Assembly (NCBI GenBank): GCA_964371945.1
Contig: CAYJPA010000018.1
Span: 1-64,000, forward strand
DNA length: 64,000 nt
Reading direction: 5' to 3'
Source of the DNA: CAYJPA01 sp964371945
GTDB taxonomy: Bacteria; Chloroflexota; Chloroflexia; Thermomicrobiales; UBA6265
In this document: one piece after another, positions 14,769 to 23,839 of the stretch
Numbering within the stretch: position 1 is the stretch's first letter
How the letters are laid out: the number at the start of each line of letters is the position of its first letter
Translations under genes and position numbers: made by a program
The notes under the pieces: generated by a model
Told to the model about the DNA's origin: nothing
The model's database searches: none
What the model saw: only the letters and a program-made list of their open reading frames with translations

Positions 14769-17003
14769 ATGTCCACAACAGAGCTCGAAACGAAACCCAA
14801 AGCGGCCGCGGCCAAGAAGAAACCCGCGGCCAAGACCACCAAATCAGGAACCCCACGCGCGGGCAGCGGCCGTTTGGTGATCGTGGAATCGCCCGCTAAA
14901 GCGAAGACGATCAGCAAATACCTTGGTCGCGGCTATACCGTCAAAGCGTCGATGGGTCACATCCGGGATTTGCCGAAGAGCACGCTCGGCGTTGATGTCA
15001 CCGACGACTTCACGCCGAAGTACCTCGTGCCGCGCGATAAAGTCAAAACGGTCAAGGATCTCAAAGAGAGTGTCAATGCCGCTCGCGAAGTGATCCTCGC
15101 CACCGACCCTGACCGCGAAGGTGAAGCGATCGCCTGGCATTTGATTGCCGCGACCGATGCGAACACGAAGCCGGTCAGCCGGGTCGTCTTCCACGAGATC
15201 ACGCCTGACGCGATCAACCAGGCAATGCTCCATCCACGTCCGATCGACATGGATCTAGTCGACGCCCAGCAGGCACGGCGGATTCTCGATCGCCTGGTTG
15301 GATACACCGTCAGCCCGCTTCTTTGGAAGAAGGTGAAGCGCGGCCTTTCGGCCGGCCGGGTGCAAACCGCGGCGCTCCGGATCGTAGTCGAGCGCGAACG
15401 GTTGATCGAAGCGTTCGATGCCGTCGAGTACTGGTCGCTCGAGGCCGAGCTCGCCAAGATCACGGGTCAGGAACTGAAGAAGTCGGACACCTTCACGTCG
15501 TCTCTCTTCCGGATCGACGGCAAGAAGGCCGAGTTGAAGACGGGCGCAGAGACCCGCGCCGTGGTTGAGCGGCTCAAAGACGCCGGTTACCAGGTCGTGA
15601 ACGTCGCCAAACGCGAGAGTCAGCGACGGCCCTCCGCGCCGTTCATCACCAGCACGCTCCAGCAAGAAGCGTCTCGGAAACTGAACTTCCCGGTGCGGCG
15701 CACGATGCAGATCGCGCAGGAGCTCTACGAGGGCATCGATCTTGGTCCCGAGGGCACGCAGGGCCTCATTACTTACATGCGAACCGACTCGACCAATGTT
15801 GCGGCCAGCGCTCAAGAAGCCGCGCTCGCGACAATCGTGTCGAAATTCGGCCCAGCATTCGTTCCGGACAAACCGCCTGTTTACACCCGCAAGTCAAAGG
15901 GGGCACAGGAGGCGCACGAAGCGATCCGTCCGACTGCTCCAGGTCGCGACCCAGCCAGCATCAAGGGCTTCTTGTCGGCGCAGCAGTTCCGACTCTACCA
16001 GCTCATCTGGCAGCGATTCCTCGCGAGTCAGATGGCGCCGGCGCAGCTCGATGGCACGACCGTCGATATCGGCGCCGGCGACGAAAAGGACCTGGCGGCA
16101 GGAAAAGATGCGCCGATTATCTTCCGGGCGACCGGCTCAGTGATTCGCTTCCAGGGCTTCATGGCGGTTTATACCGCCGGCCGCGACGACGGTGATTCCG
16201 ACGAACTGGACGCCGGAGCACTGCCGCTTCTGGTGCAAGACGAGGCGCTGGATCTCCTCCAGCTTGTGCCTGCTCAGCACTTCACGCAACCGCCTCCTCG
16301 TTACACGGAAGCGACGTTGGTGAAGGCATTGGAAGAGCAGGGGATTGGGCGACCGAGCACCTATGCGCCGACGATTGCCACGCTCCAGGCACGCTCCTAC
16401 GTCACTACCGAAGAGAAGAAGCTGGTTCCGACGGAGCTCGGAACCGTGGTGAACGACCTGTTGGTCGAGCATTTCCCAAGGGTGTTCGATATCGGTTTCA
16501 CGTCCAAGCTGGAGGATGAGCTCGACGAAATCGCGTCCGGTGACCGGGCCTGGGTGCCGACCCTTCGAGCGTTCTATGGTCCGTTCACCGAAACGCTGGC
16601 AAAGGCCGAAAAGAGCATCGAGCGCGTCAAGCTCAAGGACGAGCCCTCGGGCGAACTGTGCGAAAAGTGCGGACGGCCGATGGTGATCAAGCTCGGACGC
16701 TTTGGTAAGTTCATTGCCTGCAGCGGATTCCCGGAATGCCGGAACTCGCAGCCCTTCCTCGAAAAGATCGGTGTGCCGTGCCCACAATGCCGCGAGGGCG
16801 AGATCTGTGAACGGCGGAGCAAGAAGGGTCGCACCTTTTACGGCTGCAGCCGCTATCCGGAATGCGATTTTTCGGCGTGGAACAAGCCGGTCAACATTAA
16901 TTGCGCCAAGTGCGGTTCCTACATGGTCGAAGCCGGCCGTAAGGGCCAAATCAAGTGCCCGAAATGCGGCAACGACAACAGCGCGGCCAACGCTGCCGAC
17001 TAG
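14769..17003 (+). CDS. topA: DNA topoisomerase I
   Basis: A 744-residue type IA topoisomerase that relaxes negative supercoils. After an Ala/Lys-rich N-terminal tail (1-34) comes the Toprim domain with VESPAKAKT (39-47) and ATDPDREGEAIAWHL. The cleavage tyrosine is Y336 in GLITYMRTDSTN. The C-terminus carries three zinc ribbons of the CxxC...CxxxxxC type (beginning CEKCGRPM, CPQCREGE and CAKCGSYM, about 625-740), the last ending CPKCG. The basic N-terminal extension is longer than in E. coli TopA. Promoter, palindrome and a leader terminator upstream suggest regulated expression. Confidence 0.96.
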   Translation: MSTTELETKPKAAAAKKKPAAKTTKSGTPRAGSGRLVIVESPAKAKTISKYLGRGYTVKASMGHIRDLPKSTLGVDVTDDFTPKYLVPRDKVKTVKDLKESVNAAREVILATDPDREGEAIAWHLIAATDANTKPVSRVVFHEITPDAINQAMLHPRPIDMDLVDAQQARRILDRLVGYTVSPLLWKKVKRGLSAGRVQTAALRIVVERERLIEAFDAVEYWSLEAELAKITGQELKKSDTFTSSLFRIDGKKAELKTGAETRAVVERLKDAGYQVVNVAKRESQRRPSAPFITSTLQQEASRKLNFPVRRTMQIAQELYEGIDLGPEGTQGLITYMRTDSTNVAASAQEAALATIVSKFGPAFVPDKPPVYTRKSKGAQEAHEAIRPTAPGRDPASIKGFLSAQQFRLYQLIWQRFLASQMAPAQLDGTTVDIGAGDEKDLAAGKDAPIIFRATGSVIRFQGFMAVYTAGRDDGDSDELDAGALPLLVQDEALDLLQLVPAQHFTQPPPRYTEATLVKALEEQGIGRPSTYAPTIATLQARSYVTTEEKKLVPTELGTVVNDLLVEHFPRVFDIGFTSKLEDELDEIASGDRAWVPTLRAFYGPFTETLAKAEKSIERVKLKDEPSGELCEKCGRPMVIKLGRFGKFIACSGFPECRNSQPFLEKIGVPCPQCREGEICERRSKKGRTFYGCSRYPECDFSAWNKPVNINCAKCGSYMVEAGRKGQIKCPKCGNDNSAANAAD

Positions 17004-17120
17004 GAAATCGTTTCCGTCGCGACTTGAGTAGACTTAGGCAAACGGCGGGCGACCAACGGGCGCCTGCCCGTGTCGCGCACTTCGGCGAATCCCGAGTCGC
17101 GGCGTTCAGTGGACCCACCT

Positions 17121-17864
17121 GTGAGCTCCCAGCGCTACGAAATAGGACCGGGTCGCGCTAAGGCGACGACGATCCTCGGCGTTCGCCGTGACGGCGTCGT
17201 CGCCCTCGCCGGCGACGGCCAGGTTACGCTCGGCGAGGTTGTTCTGAAACACGGCGCACGCAAGATCAGAATCCTGCGCGAAGGTCAAGTGCTAGCCGGT
17301 TTCGCGGGAGCCGTGGCCGACGCGCTGACGCTGTTCGAGAAGTTCGAAGCCCAGCTCAAAGCATGGGACGGCAACTTGCGCCGTGCTTCCGTCGAGCTCG
17401 CCAAAGAGTGGCGGACGGATCGTTATCTACGGCGGCTTGAAGCGCAATTGATCGTGGCGGACGTCGATTCGATTCTGGTGCTATCCGGTGAAGGGGATGT
17501 GATCGAACCTGACGACGGAATCGCCGCGATCGGCTCCGGCGCGCCGTACGCGACTGCCGCCGCAAAGGCATTGCTGACCTATAGCGAAATGGATGCCCGC
17601 GAAATCGTGGAAGCCGCGATGCGGATCGCGGCGAACCTTTGCATCTATACGAACGACCACATCACGATCGAGAGCTTTCGGCGGGAATCGGACGGTGAGG
17701 TCATCGGCAAAGCAGAGACGATCGAGGGAACGCAACTTCTGACTCCACCGCCGGCAGCCAATTCCCTAGTGGACAACGACACAGAAGATGACGACGAGGA
17801 TGAAGACGAGCTCGAACAGAACGCCTCGGACGTGAATGACGACGCGGAAGAGGAGCGGAACTAA
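17121..17864 (+). CDS. hslV: HslV protease subunit with propeptide and acidic tail
   Basis: The peptidase ring of the HslUV protease. The catalytic threonine should be T16 in KATTILGVRRDG, matching Thr1 of mature E. coli HslV, so about 15 residues would have to be removed. GDGQVTLGEVVLKHGARKI and AGFAGAVADALTLFEKFE are family hallmarks, and IGSGAPYATAAAKAL follows. The core ends near residue 195; an unusual low-complexity acidic tail of about 45 residues (DDDEDEDELE) follows. The GTG start at 17121 is the likeliest; the frame is open to 17070. The stop overlaps the hslU start (TAATG). Confidence 0.92.
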   Translation: MSSQRYEIGPGRAKATTILGVRRDGVVALAGDGQVTLGEVVLKHGARKIRILREGQVLAGFAGAVADALTLFEKFEAQLKAWDGNLRRASVELAKEWRTDRYLRRLEAQLIVADVDSILVLSGEGDVIEPDDGIAAIGSGAPYATAAAKALLTYSEMDAREIVEAAMRIAANLCIYTNDHITIESFRRESDGEVIGKAETIEGTQLLTPPPAANSLVDNDTEDDDEDEDELEQNASDVNDDAEEERN

Positions 17865-19357
17865 TGGTTGAAGCGATTGCAAAGCCGGCGCAAGCAGGAA
17901 CAGGCGGCCGGGGCACGACTGAAAAGGCAATCGACCGCACACATATGGAGAACCTGACTCCAGCGGCGATCGTGGCCGAGCTGGACCGCTTCATTGTCGG
18001 TCAGATTGACGCAAAGCGAGCGGTCGCGGTCGCGCTTCGCAACCGATTTCGGCGGCAAATGTTGCCGGATGAGCTCCGGCAGGAGATCCAACCGAAAAAC
18101 ATTCTGATGATTGGCCCGACCGGCGTCGGCAAAACGGAGATCGCCCGCCGGGTGGCGAAGATCGTCGATGCCCCGTTCATCAAAGTCGAAGCGACGAAAT
18201 TCACCGAGGTCGGTTACGTCGGCCGCGATGTCGAGTCGATCGTGCGCGATCTCGTTGAGATCGCGATCAGCAATCTTCATGGTCAACGACTCGAACAGGT
18301 GAAGGACGAGGCCGCACGAACTGCCGCGCAGCGCCTGGTAGAGCTGCTCGCGGATCAGCAGCTCTCGAAAAAGCCGGTGCGTGTCGGGCGCAAGGCGCAA
18401 GCCGACGGCGACGAGCTGTCCGATGAGGGCGAAATCCACCGTCAGGAGGTGGCGACGAAGCGCAGATTGCAGCGCGAGCAGAAGCGCCTACTGTTGCTGC
18501 TGAACTCGGATGCGCTCGAGGAGGAGACTGTCGAGATCGAGATCGAGCCGGAGGAGTTCGTCGATGAGTACAACCCGCTCGATTTCGTCGCCGGCATGAC
18601 TCCAGACGATCTCTACGATACGTTCCAGGATTTCCTCGGCGGGCTAACGCCGCGAAGGCCGACCCGAAGACGGGTTTCGGTGCGTGAGGCACGCCGCATT
18701 TTGACGCAGCAGGAGGCAAACCGGCTGGTCGATATCGACGCGGTGATCGACGAAGCGATACAGCGCGTCGAAGAAGCGTCGGTCGTCTTTTTGGATGAGA
18801 TTGACAAGACGATCTCGTCATCGGAGTACGGCGCCGATGTTTCAGGCGAGGGCGTGCAGCGAGACTTGCTGCCGATCGTCGAAGGCTCAGTGGTGATGAC
18901 GCGCTATGGCGCGGTGAAGACCGACCACGTGCTCTTCATCGCCGCGGGAGCGTTTCACAACACGCGGCCCTCGGATTTGATTCCCGAATTGCAGGGCCGG
19001 TTTCCGATTCGGGTCGAGCTGAATAGCCTCACTGAGGATGATCTGTTCGCGATCCTGACCGAACCCCAAAACGCGCTGACCAAGCAATACCAGGCCCTAC
19101 TTGGCACGGAGGGTCTCGCGCTCGAGTTCACCCAGGACGGCATGCGCGAGATGGCCCGTCTCGCGACCGAGGTCAACGCTCGAACGGAAGACATCGGCGC
19201 CAGGCGCTTGCATACGATCGTCGAAAAGGTGATCGAAGAGATTTCGTTCGACGCGCAAAATTACAGCGGGCAAACGGTGACGATTGATCGCACGTTTGTC
19301 GCGGAGCGTGTTGGAGAAGTGGCGGCGGACGACGATCTCAGCAACTTCATCTTGTAG
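17864..19357 (+). CDS. hslU: HslU ATPase subunit
   Basis: A 497-residue AAA+ unfoldase that feeds HslV. The N-terminal LDRFIVGQIDAKRAVAVALRNR leads to Walker A GPTGVGKT (84-91) and the pore loop GYVGRDVES. An intermediate domain (about 110-290) precedes Walker B VVFLDEIDK (about 306-314), and sensor regions and LQGRFPIRVEL follow. The C-terminus ends DLSNFIL, the hydrophobic tail that docks into HslV. The N-terminus is about 30 residues longer than in E. coli; MENLTPAAIV at residue 28 could be an alternative start. Coupled to hslV by a one-base overlap. Confidence 0.95.
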   Translation: MVEAIAKPAQAGTGGRGTTEKAIDRTHMENLTPAAIVAELDRFIVGQIDAKRAVAVALRNRFRRQMLPDELRQEIQPKNILMIGPTGVGKTEIARRVAKIVDAPFIKVEATKFTEVGYVGRDVESIVRDLVEIAISNLHGQRLEQVKDEAARTAAQRLVELLADQQLSKKPVRVGRKAQADGDELSDEGEIHRQEVATKRRLQREQKRLLLLLNSDALEEETVEIEIEPEEFVDEYNPLDFVAGMTPDDLYDTFQDFLGGLTPRRPTRRRVSVREARRILTQQEANRLVDIDAVIDEAIQRVEEASVVFLDEIDKTISSSEYGADVSGEGVQRDLLPIVEGSVVMTRYGAVKTDHVLFIAAGAFHNTRPSDLIPELQGRFPIRVELNSLTEDDLFAILTEPQNALTKQYQALLGTEGLALEFTQDGMREMARLATEVNARTEDIGARRLHTIVEKVIEEISFDAQNYSGQTVTIDRTFVAERVGEVAADDDLSNFIL

Positions 19358-19441
19358 CACAAGGCGCAATAGTCAAGATGGCTCACGCATCGGATTGTTC
19401 CGTATGCCTGAATCCGTTTCGCTCAACGGTGCAAAACACGT

Positions 19442-19470
19442 TTGACATGCTATAGGGCGGGTGTTACATT
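19442..19470 (+). promoter_or_regulatory. Promoter of the dipeptide ABC operon
   Basis: TTGACA (19442-19447), a 17-base spacer, and TACATT (19465-19470). Consensus -35 and good spacing; the predicted leader to dppB is about 105 bases. Confidence 0.65.
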
Positions 19471-19581
19471 GCGCCCGCTCGTGGCAACCATCAACAAATG
19501 TGGGCTCGATTTGCGGTTGTTGTGACCCTTGGCCTGGGATCCCTTGCCGGCAGAACATCGCGGCAGTAGGACGACATAACA

Positions 19582-20520
19582 ATGCTGCGATATGCACTCC
19601 AACGCATGATCTGGTTCATCCCCACGTTGCTGGCGATGACCGCCGTCACGTTCGGGATCATGCAGCTCACGCCGGGCAGTCCGTTCGATGTCGCGAATGC
19701 CAACGGCCTGACCCCGGACATGATTAAAGCACTCGAAAAGCACTATGGATTAGACAAGCCAATCTACGAGCGCTTCGTGCTTTACATCTGGAATTCTCTT
19801 CACGGAAGCTTCGGTGTCTCGTACGCGTACCGCCCGCAGCAGGTCAGCGATATCATCGAGCGCACGCTTCCGATCTCGCTTCACCTAGGCGTCATGGCAA
19901 CAATTTTCGCGATCGTCTGCGGTATGACGCTCGGCATCTTGGCCGCGATCAACCAAAATGGCATTCTCGATTACCTCTCAATCGGTCTTGCGATTCTCTT
20001 CTATAGCATGCCGAATTTCGTCATGGGATTCATCCTGATCCTGGTGTTCGCGGTTTGGCTGCCGGACGCCGGCATCAGCCTCGGTTTGCGCGTCAGTGGA
20101 TGGGATTCTCCAAAAGACTGGGTCTTGCCGACGGTCGCGCTCGGAGCAGCCCCACTTGCTACGCTTGCAAGGTATACGCGTTCCAGCATGATCGATGTCA
20201 TACGGTCGGACTATGTGCGAACCGCGCGAGCAAAAGGTCTGGCGGAACGCAAAGTCATCCTCAAACACGTTTTGAAGAATGCGTTGATCCCAGTCGTGAC
20301 GCTGATCGGCCCGATCTTTGCCGCCGTGGGCACCGGCTCGTTTTTCGTCGAGCGCATATTCAACGTTCCCGGAATGGGCAAGTTTTATGTGGACAGCATG
20401 CAGGCAAAGGATCAAACGATGATCCTCGCCGTCACGCTGATTTACGGGGTTTTCCTGGCATCGATGAATCTGATCGTTGATCTGCTTTACGGCGTGATCG
20501 ACCCGAGAATCCGGTATTGA
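19582..20520 (+). CDS. dppB: Dipeptide ABC permease DppB-type
   Basis: A 312-residue inner-membrane permease with six hydrophobic segments. It begins MLRYALQRMIWFIPTLLAMT, typical of DppB/OppB, and has the cytoplasmic ATPase-contact loop with YVRTARAKGLAERKVILKH (about 211-229). GSFFVERIFNVPGMGKFYVDS near the C-terminus is also diagnostic. First gene of the operon dppB-C-D-F followed by a binding protein. The peptide specificity cannot be told from sequence alone. Confidence 0.95.
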   Translation: MLRYALQRMIWFIPTLLAMTAVTFGIMQLTPGSPFDVANANGLTPDMIKALEKHYGLDKPIYERFVLYIWNSLHGSFGVSYAYRPQQVSDIIERTLPISLHLGVMATIFAIVCGMTLGILAAINQNGILDYLSIGLAILFYSMPNFVMGFILILVFAVWLPDAGISLGLRVSGWDSPKDWVLPTVALGAAPLATLARYTRSSMIDVIRSDYVRTARAKGLAERKVILKHVLKNALIPVVTLIGPIFAAVGTGSFFVERIFNVPGMGKFYVDSMQAKDQTMILAVTLIYGVFLASMNLIVDLLYGVIDPRIRY

Positions 20521-20568
20521 TGACCGTGCTCATCGACGCCGTTGGCTGCAGCTCATTCGGGAGCACAC

Positions 20569-21561
20569 ATGTCCCAACATAGCGGTCATCCCGACGAAAT
20601 CGACCTCGCGCTACGACACGGCGCTACTGAGTATCCGGGGCCGATCGTCGAGGCAGAGCTGGGGCCGCTTGGCGAGCTTGGCGCTGAAGCCGAGATGCAG
20701 GTTCGCAAGCAATCGAGCTTGTGGGGGGATGCCTGGCGCCGCCTTCTGAGAAACAAATTGGCCGTCATCGGTCTGGTTTTGGTCGTTTCTTTCTTCACGA
20801 TCGCGATCATCGGACCGGCGATAGCACCGTACGGGGAAAGCGAGGTCGTTGATCCCCGGCTTGTTCGGATGTCGCCGAGCTGGACGTGGCCATTTGGCCT
20901 GGACGCAAACGGTCGGGACATCTTTAGTCGCATGTTGTACGGGGCTCGGGTATCGCTGCTTGTCGGTGTCGTGGCGTACATCATTATCCTCTCCATCGCG
21001 ATTCCGATCGGTTCGATTGCAGGGTTCTACGGAGGCAAGATCGATCTTGCATTGATGCGCCTGGTCGACGTGATTTTCACGATCCCGCAGGTGCTTCTCG
21101 TTTTGATGTTCGTCAACTGGCGTGGTCCGGGTTTAACGAACATCTTCTTGGCGATCGGTTTGATCGGCTGGGTGACTGAATCCAGGTTGATTCGCGGTCA
21201 GTTCCTGACGCTTCGTGAGCAGGATTTCGTCAAGGCGTCACGCGTCGCCGGCGCGAGTGGGCCATACATCATCCTGCGTCACTTATTGCCGAACAGCATG
21301 ACGCCGATCATTGTCGCCGCGACGTTCGGCATCCCGACCGCGATCTTTACTGAAGCCGCAATTAGCTTCGTCGGTGTCGGTATTCGACCGCCGCAAGCGA
21401 GCTGGGGGCAGATGGTTGGCGCGGCGAGTCAGCCGGGGATCGTTCAGACAGACCCGCATATGCTTGTGTTTCCGGTTCTCGCAATTGGCCTGACCATGCT
21501 CGGATTTACTTTTCTCGGTGATGGTCTCCGCGACGCACTCGATCCAAAGGGCAACGACTAA
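20569..21561 (+). CDS. dppC: Dipeptide ABC permease DppC-type
   Basis: A 330-residue permease with a roughly 60-residue cytoplasmic N-terminus, then the DppC N-terminal helix (LAVIGLVLVVSFFTIAIIGP) and five further membrane segments. The ATPase-contact loop is LREQDFVKASRVAGASGPYI. GVGIRPPQASWGQM is the typical DppC C-terminal signature. The start chosen is the ATG at 20569 with GGGAG upstream; a TTG at 20542 is less likely. Confidence 0.94.
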   Translation: MSQHSGHPDEIDLALRHGATEYPGPIVEAELGPLGELGAEAEMQVRKQSSLWGDAWRRLLRNKLAVIGLVLVVSFFTIAIIGPAIAPYGESEVVDPRLVRMSPSWTWPFGLDANGRDIFSRMLYGARVSLLVGVVAYIIILSIAIPIGSIAGFYGGKIDLALMRLVDVIFTIPQVLLVLMFVNWRGPGLTNIFLAIGLIGWVTESRLIRGQFLTLREQDFVKASRVAGASGPYIILRHLLPNSMTPIIVAATFGIPTAIFTEAAISFVGVGIRPPQASWGQMVGAASQPGIVQTDPHMLVFPVLAIGLTMLGFTFLGDGLRDALDPKGND

Positions 21562-21585
21562 TCAGACCCGCGACGGAGGCTCGTT

Positions 21586-22668
21586 TTGTCGACAACCACT
21601 GCTTCATCAACTTCGGCGAGGACCTACTCCGACAACATGCCCGGTCGATCCGTGCTGGAGGTCAACAATCTCAAGACGCAATTCTTCACGCGCTCAGGCG
21701 TCGTCTTTGCGGTTGACGACATCTCGTTTCGCGTCGGTGAAGGAGAAACGCTTGGAATCGTCGGCGAATCAGGGTGCGGGAAGAGCGTCACCTCACTGAG
21801 CATTATGCGCCTCGTGCCGAATCCCCCCGGCAAAGTCGTCGGCGGCGAAGTTCTGCTGACGGTCGATGGCAAAACACGGGACATCCTCAAAGTTTCCGAC
21901 GGCGAGATGCGCGGTGTGCGCGGCAATAGCATTGCCATGATCTTTCAAGATCCGATGACGTCGCTCAATCCCGTCTACACAATCGGGGACCAGATCATGG
22001 AGCCGTTGATGCTCCATCTGGGACTCACTAAGAACGAAGCCGAGCAGCGTGCTATCGACCTCCTGAAGCGGGTCGGGATCCCTGCTCCTGAAGATCGCTT
22101 CCATTCCTATCCGCATCAGTTTTCGGGCGGCATGAGACAGCGGGTGATGATCGCAATCGCGTTGGCGTGCAACCCGAAGGTGCTTATTGCCGACGAACCG
22201 ACCACCGCGCTAGACGTCACGATCCAGGCTCAGATTCTTGACCTGATGGCAGGGCTGAACAGAGACTTCGGAACGGCAATCATCCTGATCACTCATGATC
22301 TGGGTGTGGTCGCCGAGGTTTGCAAGCGCGTGATCGTGATGTATGCCGGAAAGATCATTGAACAAGGCCCAGCGGTAAAACTGTTCGAGACACCGCAGCA
22401 CCCGTACACAATGGGATTGCTGAAATCCATTCCGAGGTTGGGGCACGATGTCAAAGAGCGGTTGGCGCCGATTGGTGGACTTCCGCCTGATCTGCTTTCG
22501 CCGCCCAAGGGTTGCCGGTTTCGTCCTCGTTGTCCTCGACGGCAGTCAAAGTGCGAAGAGACGCCGCCACTTGTCGAGACGAGCCCCGGGCAATTCGCGG
22601 CATGCTGGTTCCCGGGTGGAACCGATCTTGAACCTGCCGGAGCTCAGACCGGAAACGGGCAGGGCTAG
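21586..22668 (+). CDS. dppD: Dipeptide ABC ATPase DppD-type
   Basis: A 360-residue ATPase: Walker A GESGCGKSV, signature FSGGMRQRVMIAIAL, Walker B LIADEPTTALDVT, switch ITHDLGVVAE, and the oligopeptide C-terminal extension with cysteines (GCRFRPRCPRRQSKCEE). The TTG start at 21586 is favoured because GGAGG lies six bases upstream (21575-21579). Together with DppF it powers DppBC. Confidence 0.94.
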   Translation: MSTTTASSTSARTYSDNMPGRSVLEVNNLKTQFFTRSGVVFAVDDISFRVGEGETLGIVGESGCGKSVTSLSIMRLVPNPPGKVVGGEVLLTVDGKTRDILKVSDGEMRGVRGNSIAMIFQDPMTSLNPVYTIGDQIMEPLMLHLGLTKNEAEQRAIDLLKRVGIPAPEDRFHSYPHQFSGGMRQRVMIAIALACNPKVLIADEPTTALDVTIQAQILDLMAGLNRDFGTAIILITHDLGVVAEVCKRVIVMYAGKIIEQGPAVKLFETPQHPYTMGLLKSIPRLGHDVKERLAPIGGLPPDLLSPPKGCRFRPRCPRRQSKCEETPPLVETSPGQFAACWFPGGTDLEPAGAQTGNGQG

Positions 22669-22671
22669 CAG

Positions 22672-23688
22672 ATGACGGCAACTATCAAAGCCAACAGTCC
22701 GGCCAAGACCAACGGCGCCCGACCGGAAGAGATTCTTCGAATCGAGAATCTCAAGAAGTATTTCAAGATCGGCGGCGGCTTCCTGGGCGGTAGTGGAATC
22801 TTGATCCGCGCTGTCGACGATGTCAGCTTCGCTGTCAAACGCGGTGAAACGTTCGGCCTAGTCGGCGAGTCTGGGTGCGGCAAGACGACGCTCGGGCAAA
22901 CAATCATTCGCCTGTATGAGCCAACCTCAGGAAACATCATCTTCAACGGAACGAATCTCAGCACGCTTTCTTCCGGCAAAATGCGTCCTTTTCGCAAAGA
23001 TGTGCAGATGATCTTCCAGGATCCTTCGGCTTCACTGGATCCTCGCATGACCATCGGCTCCGTCATTTCGGAGCCATTGAACATCGCTAACATTGGAACG
23101 AGATCTGAACGGCGTGAAAAGGTCCAGGATCTTCTTCGCGTGGTGGGCCTCAACGCCTACTTTTCCAACCGGTATCCACACGAGTTTTCGGGTGGACAGC
23201 GACAACGTATCGGCATTGCTCGCGCGTTGGCGCTCAACCCGCAGCTAGTCATTTGCGATGAACCGGTTTCGGCGCTGGACGTGTCGATTCAGGCGCAAGT
23301 GCTGAATCTGTTGAAACAGCTGCAGGAGCAGTTCAACCTGACCTATCTCTTCATCGCTCACAATCTTGCCGTGGTGGCGCATATCGCCGATCGGATCGGC
23401 GTCATGTATCTCGGCAAATTGGTCGAGGTGTGCGATTCGCGCACGATCACTGAATCGCCGAAGCATCCGTATACGCAGGCCCTCATCTCGGCGATTCCCT
23501 TACCAATGCCCGGCCGGGCACGGCAACGAATCATCCTGGAAGGCGACGTGCCGAGTCCAGCGAATCCGCCATCCGGTTGTCGATTCCATCCTCGCTGCCC
23601 GATTGCGCGGGAAAACTGTGCGGAGTTCGAGCCCGTACTGGAAGAAAAGGGGAGCGGCCATTGGGTCGCCTGCCATTACGCGTCGTGA
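22672..23688 (+). CDS. dppF: Dipeptide ABC ATPase DppF-type
   Basis: A 338-residue ATPase starting four bases after dppD ends. Walker A GESGCGKTT, signature FSGGQRQRIGIARAL, Walker B VICDEPVSALDVS and switch IAHNLAVVAH are intact. The C-terminal extension includes PSPANPPSGCRFHPRCPIARENC. It has a small Gly-rich insertion (IGGGFLGGSGIL) before the first strand. Pairs with DppD as the heterodimeric motor. Confidence 0.94.
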   Translation: MTATIKANSPAKTNGARPEEILRIENLKKYFKIGGGFLGGSGILIRAVDDVSFAVKRGETFGLVGESGCGKTTLGQTIIRLYEPTSGNIIFNGTNLSTLSSGKMRPFRKDVQMIFQDPSASLDPRMTIGSVISEPLNIANIGTRSERREKVQDLLRVVGLNAYFSNRYPHEFSGGQRQRIGIARALALNPQLVICDEPVSALDVSIQAQVLNLLKQLQEQFNLTYLFIAHNLAVVAHIADRIGVMYLGKLVEVCDSRTITESPKHPYTQALISAIPLPMPGRARQRIILEGDVPSPANPPSGCRFHPRCPIARENCAEFEPVLEEKGSGHWVACHYAS

Positions 23689-23839
23689 GGAGGTTTTGCC
23701 TAGACTTTGCATTTTGCTCGGTGTTTGGATAGGATTCGGTGCACGGACCGAACCGAACAAGTTAATTTCGGGAGGATCGTCGGCCGTGGCATCGGCGCCA
23801 CGTTCGATGTGATCACTTGATGACACGGAGGGATTCGAA

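Noticed and set aside
16137..16949. Antisense 270-codon frame opposite topA
   Set aside because: It lies entirely within the topA coding sequence, opposite the zinc-ribbon region, and has no recognisable protein features.
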